Source: ZC4RG20 sp036381515 (lineage in GTDB: Bacteria; Pseudomonadota; Gammaproteobacteria; Steroidobacterales; Rariloculaceae). Taken from it: 64,000 nt of DNA. Positions 61,679-64,000 of this stretch are shown in pieces. The stretch is taken from assembly GCA_036381515.1 (NCBI GenBank), contig DASVCR010000025.1, positions 1 through 64,000 on the forward strand. Direction: 5' to 3'. The position numbers were made by a program, and so were the translations under genes. Numbering within the stretch: position 1 is the stretch's first letter; each line of letters begins with the position of its first letter. A model generated the notes under the pieces. That model was not told the origin of the DNA, ran no database searches, and saw only the letters and a program-made list of their open reading frames with translations.

Positions 61679-62869
61679 TCACGCCCGAGGTTCTTTCGCG
61701 CGCTCCTCGAGCACGGCGACGGCGGGCAGACGCTTGCCTTCGAGAAACTCGAGGAACGCGCCGCCGCCGGTCGAGATGTAGGAGACATCGTCGGCGATCC
61801 CGAACTGCTCGACCGCGGCGAGCGTGTCGCCGCCGCCTGCGATCGAGAATGCGTCGCTCGCCGCGATCGCCTCCGCAATACGGCGCGTGCCGGCGGCGAA
61901 CTCCGGGTGCTCGAACACGCCGACGGGGCCGTTCCAGACGATCGTTCCCGCATCGGCGATGCGCCGCGCGTACGCCTCCGCGGTCTGCGGCCCGATGTCG
62001 AGGATCATGTCGTTCGGGCCAACGCCCGCGAGCGCGGTGATTCGGCCCTTCGCGGTCGGCTCGAGGCTCTCGGCGACGACGACGTCCGTCGGCAGCGGGA
62101 TCTCCGCGCGGCCGAACTCGCCGGCAAGCAGCCGCTTCGCGAAGTCGACCATGTCGCGTTCGACAAGCGACTTGCCGATCTCGGCGCCCGCGGCGGCGAG
62201 CACGGTGTTCGCGATGCCGCCGCCGAGGATCAGCGCGTCGACCTTCGCGGCGAGCGAGCGCAGCACCTCGATCTTCGTCGACACCTTCGCGCCGCCGATG
62301 ATCGCGACGAGCGGGCGGCGCGGCGCCTCGAGCGCGGCGCCGAGCGCCTCGAGCTCCGCGACGAGCAGCGGGCCTGCGCACGCCTGCGGCGCGAAGCGCG
62401 CGACGCCCTCGGTGCTCGCCTGCGCGCGGTGCGCGGTGCCGAACGCGTCCATCACGAAGACGTCGCAGAGCGCGGCCATCCGCTTCGCGAGATCGGGGTC
62501 GTTCGCCTTCTCTCCGACGAGGAACCGCACGTTCTCGGCCAGCACGATGTCGCCGGGCTTCACGTCGACGCCGTCGAGAAAGTCCCTCACGACCGGCACC
62601 TTGCGGCCGAGGAGCTCCGACAGCGCCGCCGCGACGGGCTCGAGCGACGCCGCGGGGTCGAAAGCGCCCTCCTTCGGGCGGCCGAGGTGCGACATCACGA
62701 TCACGGCCGCCCCTTTGCCGAGCGCGGCCTGGAGCGTCGGCAGCGCCGCCTTGATGCGTGCATCGCTGGTGACGCGGCCGTCCTTCACCGGCACGTTCAG
62801 GTCCTCGCGGATCAGCACACGCTTGCCGGCGAGGTCGAGATCGAGCATCCGAACGACTTCGAGCGCCAT
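61679..62869 (-). CDS. pgk: Phosphoglycerate kinase
   Basis: Transfers phosphate between 1,3-bisphosphoglycerate and ADP. 396 residues. RVLIREDLNVPVKDGRVTSD, MSHLGRPKEGAFDP, AIIGGAKVSTKIEVL and the C-terminal nucleotide-binding SIAGGGDTLAAVEQFG and YISTGGGAFLEFLEG are all intact. ATG 62869 has TGGAGG 6 nt upstream, and the class A repeat array begins only ~12 bp upstream of it, so the repeats lie in the gap-pgk leader. Normal length. Confidence 0.98.
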   Translation of the reverse strand: MALEVVRMLDLDLAGKRVLIREDLNVPVKDGRVTSDARIKAALPTLQAALGKGAAVIVMSHLGRPKEGAFDPAASLEPVAAALSELLGRKVPVVRDFLDGVDVKPGDIVLAENVRFLVGEKANDPDLAKRMAALCDVFVMDAFGTAHRAQASTEGVARFAPQACAGPLLVAELEALGAALEAPRRPLVAIIGGAKVSTKIEVLRSLAAKVDALILGGGIANTVLAAAGAEIGKSLVERDMVDFAKRLLAGEFGRAEIPLPTDVVVAESLEPTAKGRITALAGVGPNDMILDIGPQTAEAYARRIADAGTIVWNGPVGVFEHPEFAAGTRRIAEAIAASDAFSIAGGGDTLAAVEQFGIADDVSYISTGGGAFLEFLEGKRLPAVAVLEERAKEPRA

Positions 62870-62880
62870 GGTGCCTCCAG

Positions 62881-63295
62881 AGAAATTGGGGTCAGAGCCC
62901 CTTTTTCCGGCGGAAATTGGGGTCAGAGCGGAAATTGCGGTCAGAGCCCTTTTTCTGCGGCACTTCTGTCAGCGAACCCGTTTCCGCCCCTCTGTCAGCG
63001 AGCCCGTTTCCGCCCTCTGTCAGCGAACCCGTTTCCGCCCTCTGTCAGCGAACCCGTTTTCCGCCCTCTGTCAGCGAACCCGTTTTCTGCCGGAGAAAGG
63101 CGCTGACCCCAATTCCGCTCCGGGGCGGCAGTGCCCTTTACCGGCCGAAAAAGGGCTCTGACTCCGATTTTGGAAAAGGGCTCTGACCCCACATTTCTGA
63201 AGAACGCTGGGGTCAGAGCCCTTGGACCGAGTGTTGGGGCTCTGACCCCGATTTCGCCCTGACCCCGAAAAAGGGCTCTGACCCCGATTTCGCCG
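62881..63295. repeat. Composite class A repeat array between gapA and pgk
   Basis: At least eight class A cores in both orientations: GGGGTCAGAGCC-type near 62888, 62919, 62937 and 63209, and GGGCTCTGACCCC-type in four or more places between 63145 and 63290. Between them, 62965-63090, lie five tandem copies (25-26 bp) of CTGTCAGCGAACCCGTTTCC, at 62965, 62991, 63016, 63041 and 63067. The array reaches the gapA stop codon, where the host sequence CTCTGA itself matches the core. It fills the whole gap and contains no gene. Confidence 0.92.
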
Positions 63296-64000
63296 TCAGA
63301 GCCGCGCGATCAGCGCCGCGACGTCGAGCATCCGATTCGAGAAGCCCCACTCGTTGTCGTACCACGCGCAGGCCTTCACGAGCGTGCCGCCCTGCACCTT
63401 CGTCAGCGTCGCGTCGTAGATCGACGACGCCGGGTTGTGGTTGAAGTCGATCGACACGAGCGGCCCGTCGCTGTACGCGAGCACGCCCTTGAGCGGGCCC
63501 TCGCTCGCGGCGCGCATCGCCTGGTTGATCTCTTCGACCGACGTCGCTCGGCGCGCCGTGAACGTCAGGTCGACGATCGACACGTTGATCGTCGGCACGC
63601 GGATTGCGAAACCGTCGAGCTTGCCGTCGAGCTCGGGCAGCACGAGACCGATCGCCGAGGCCGCACCGGTCTTCGTCGGGATCATCGACTGCGTGGCCGA
63701 GCGGGCGCGGCGCAGATCCTTGTGATAGACGTCGGTCAGCACCTGATCGTTCGTGTACGCGTGCACGGTCGTCATCAGACCGTGCTCGACGCCGACGGCC
63801 TCATGCAGAACCTTGACGAGCGGCGCGAGACAGTTCGTCGTGCAGGACGCATTCGAGATCACGCGATGCGAGCCGTTCAGCGTGTCGTGATTCACGCCGT
63901 AGACGATCGTCGCGTCGACGTCCTTGCCCGCGGGCGCGGAGATCAGCACACGCTTTGCCCCTGCCTCGAGATGCGCGGAGGCCTTCTCCTTCGACGCGAA
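63296..64000 (-). CDS. gapA: Glyceraldehyde-3-phosphate dehydrogenase, C-terminal part (gene runs off the window)
   Basis: The C-terminal 234 residues are present; the NAD-binding N-terminus lies beyond position 64000. The catalytic cysteine motif SNASCTTNCLAPLVK, the following TTVHAYTNDQ, the ATQSMIPTKTGAASAIGLVLPEL substrate segment (given with flanks) and the ending ACAWYDNEWGFSNRML identify it. It is the first of the gapA-pgk-glycerate kinase-pyk series on the minus strand. The stop CTC-TGA merges with a class A element, so its 3' untranslated region is wholly repeat. Confidence 0.97.
   Translation of the reverse strand, partial: FASKEKASAHLEAGAKRVLISAPAGKDVDATIVYGVNHDTLNGSHRVISNASCTTNCLAPLVKVLHEAVGVEHGLMTTVHAYTNDQVLTDVYHKDLRRARSATQSMIPTKTGAASAIGLVLPELDGKLDGFAIRVPTINVSIVDLTFTARRATSVEEINQAMRAASEGPLKGVLAYSDGPLVSIDFNHNPASSIYDATLTKVQGGTLVKACAWYDNEWGFSNRMLDVAALIARL

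Noticed and set aside
61576..61953. N-terminal extension of the glycerate kinase frame to 61953
   Set aside because: It overlaps the 3' end of pgk and is Arg/Ser-rich; ATG 61575 gives the family start.
62917..63192. Short open frames through the repeat array upstream of pgk
   Set aside because: They translate repeat units only (NWGQSPF, SEPVSA patterns) and have no start context or conservation logic.

Overview
The window is a high-GC (roughly 70 percent by eye) chromosomal segment of a gammaproteobacterium. Gene order follows a conserved gammaproteobacterial backbone best known from Pseudomonas: secA, M23 peptidase, dciA, lpxC, the dcw division/cell-wall cluster, rnpB, rsmI-lpoA-yraN-diaA, petABC-sspAB, a DegS/AlgW-type protease, murA-ibaG, lptCAB-rpoN-hpf-rapZ. 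Several usual members are missing (no ddlB in dcw, no ptsN or NPr gene beside rapZ, no rplM-rpsI, his or mla genes), so it is not Pseudomonas itself. An uncultured or poorly sampled lineage near Steroidobacterales/Xanthomonadales is my inference only.

Layout. 1-3906: start of secA, an M23 peptidase, dciA and lpxC, separated by repeat-rich gaps. 4145-21173: the dcw cluster on the minus strand (mraZ-rsmH-ftsL-ftsI-murE-murF-mraY-murD-ftsW-murG-murC-murB-ftsQ-ftsA-ftsZ), most junctions coupled by 1-8 nt overlaps, read from a recognisable promoter with MraZ-like boxes. 21490-26409: a small unknown gene, RNase P RNA, rsmI, lpoA, yraN, diaA. 26410-27191: a degraded zone with a sigma-factor remnant and a long inverted repeat. 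27192-33835: sspBA, cytochrome bc1, a DegS-like protease, murA, ibaG. 34012-40735: lptCAB, rpoN, hpf, rapZ, mgtE and an S30AE/cold-shock fusion. 40869-52304: an accessory island with a two-partner secretion system (tpsA, tpsB) in one operon with an exported CHAT caspase-like protein; diverging from it are a CHASE2 adenylate/guanylate cyclase, an exported unknown protein and a phosphatase fused to a kinase-like domain. 52537-57245: two tiny membrane proteins, a winged-helix/TPR regulator, and an ATP/ADP-carrier-type transporter fused to a CotH-like kinase-fold protein. 57550-64000: glycolytic genes (gap, pgk, glycerate kinase, pyk) and a patatin.

The most unusual feature is a family of short palindromic elements with 13-bp cores GGGGTCAGAGCCC (class A) and GGTGTCAGACACC (class B). 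They lie between genes, but also as perfect 28-bp inverted repeats read through in frame inside two essential genes, murB and murG. Beside dciA and lpxC they form ~32-bp tandem arrays whose unit includes the neighbouring gene's stop codon. This resembles Rickettsia palindromic elements or RAYT-mobilised REP sequences, but no transposase is visible here. The second unusual feature is the CHAT / two-partner-secretion / CHASE2-cyclase island, a plausible secreted-adhesin processing and signalling system.
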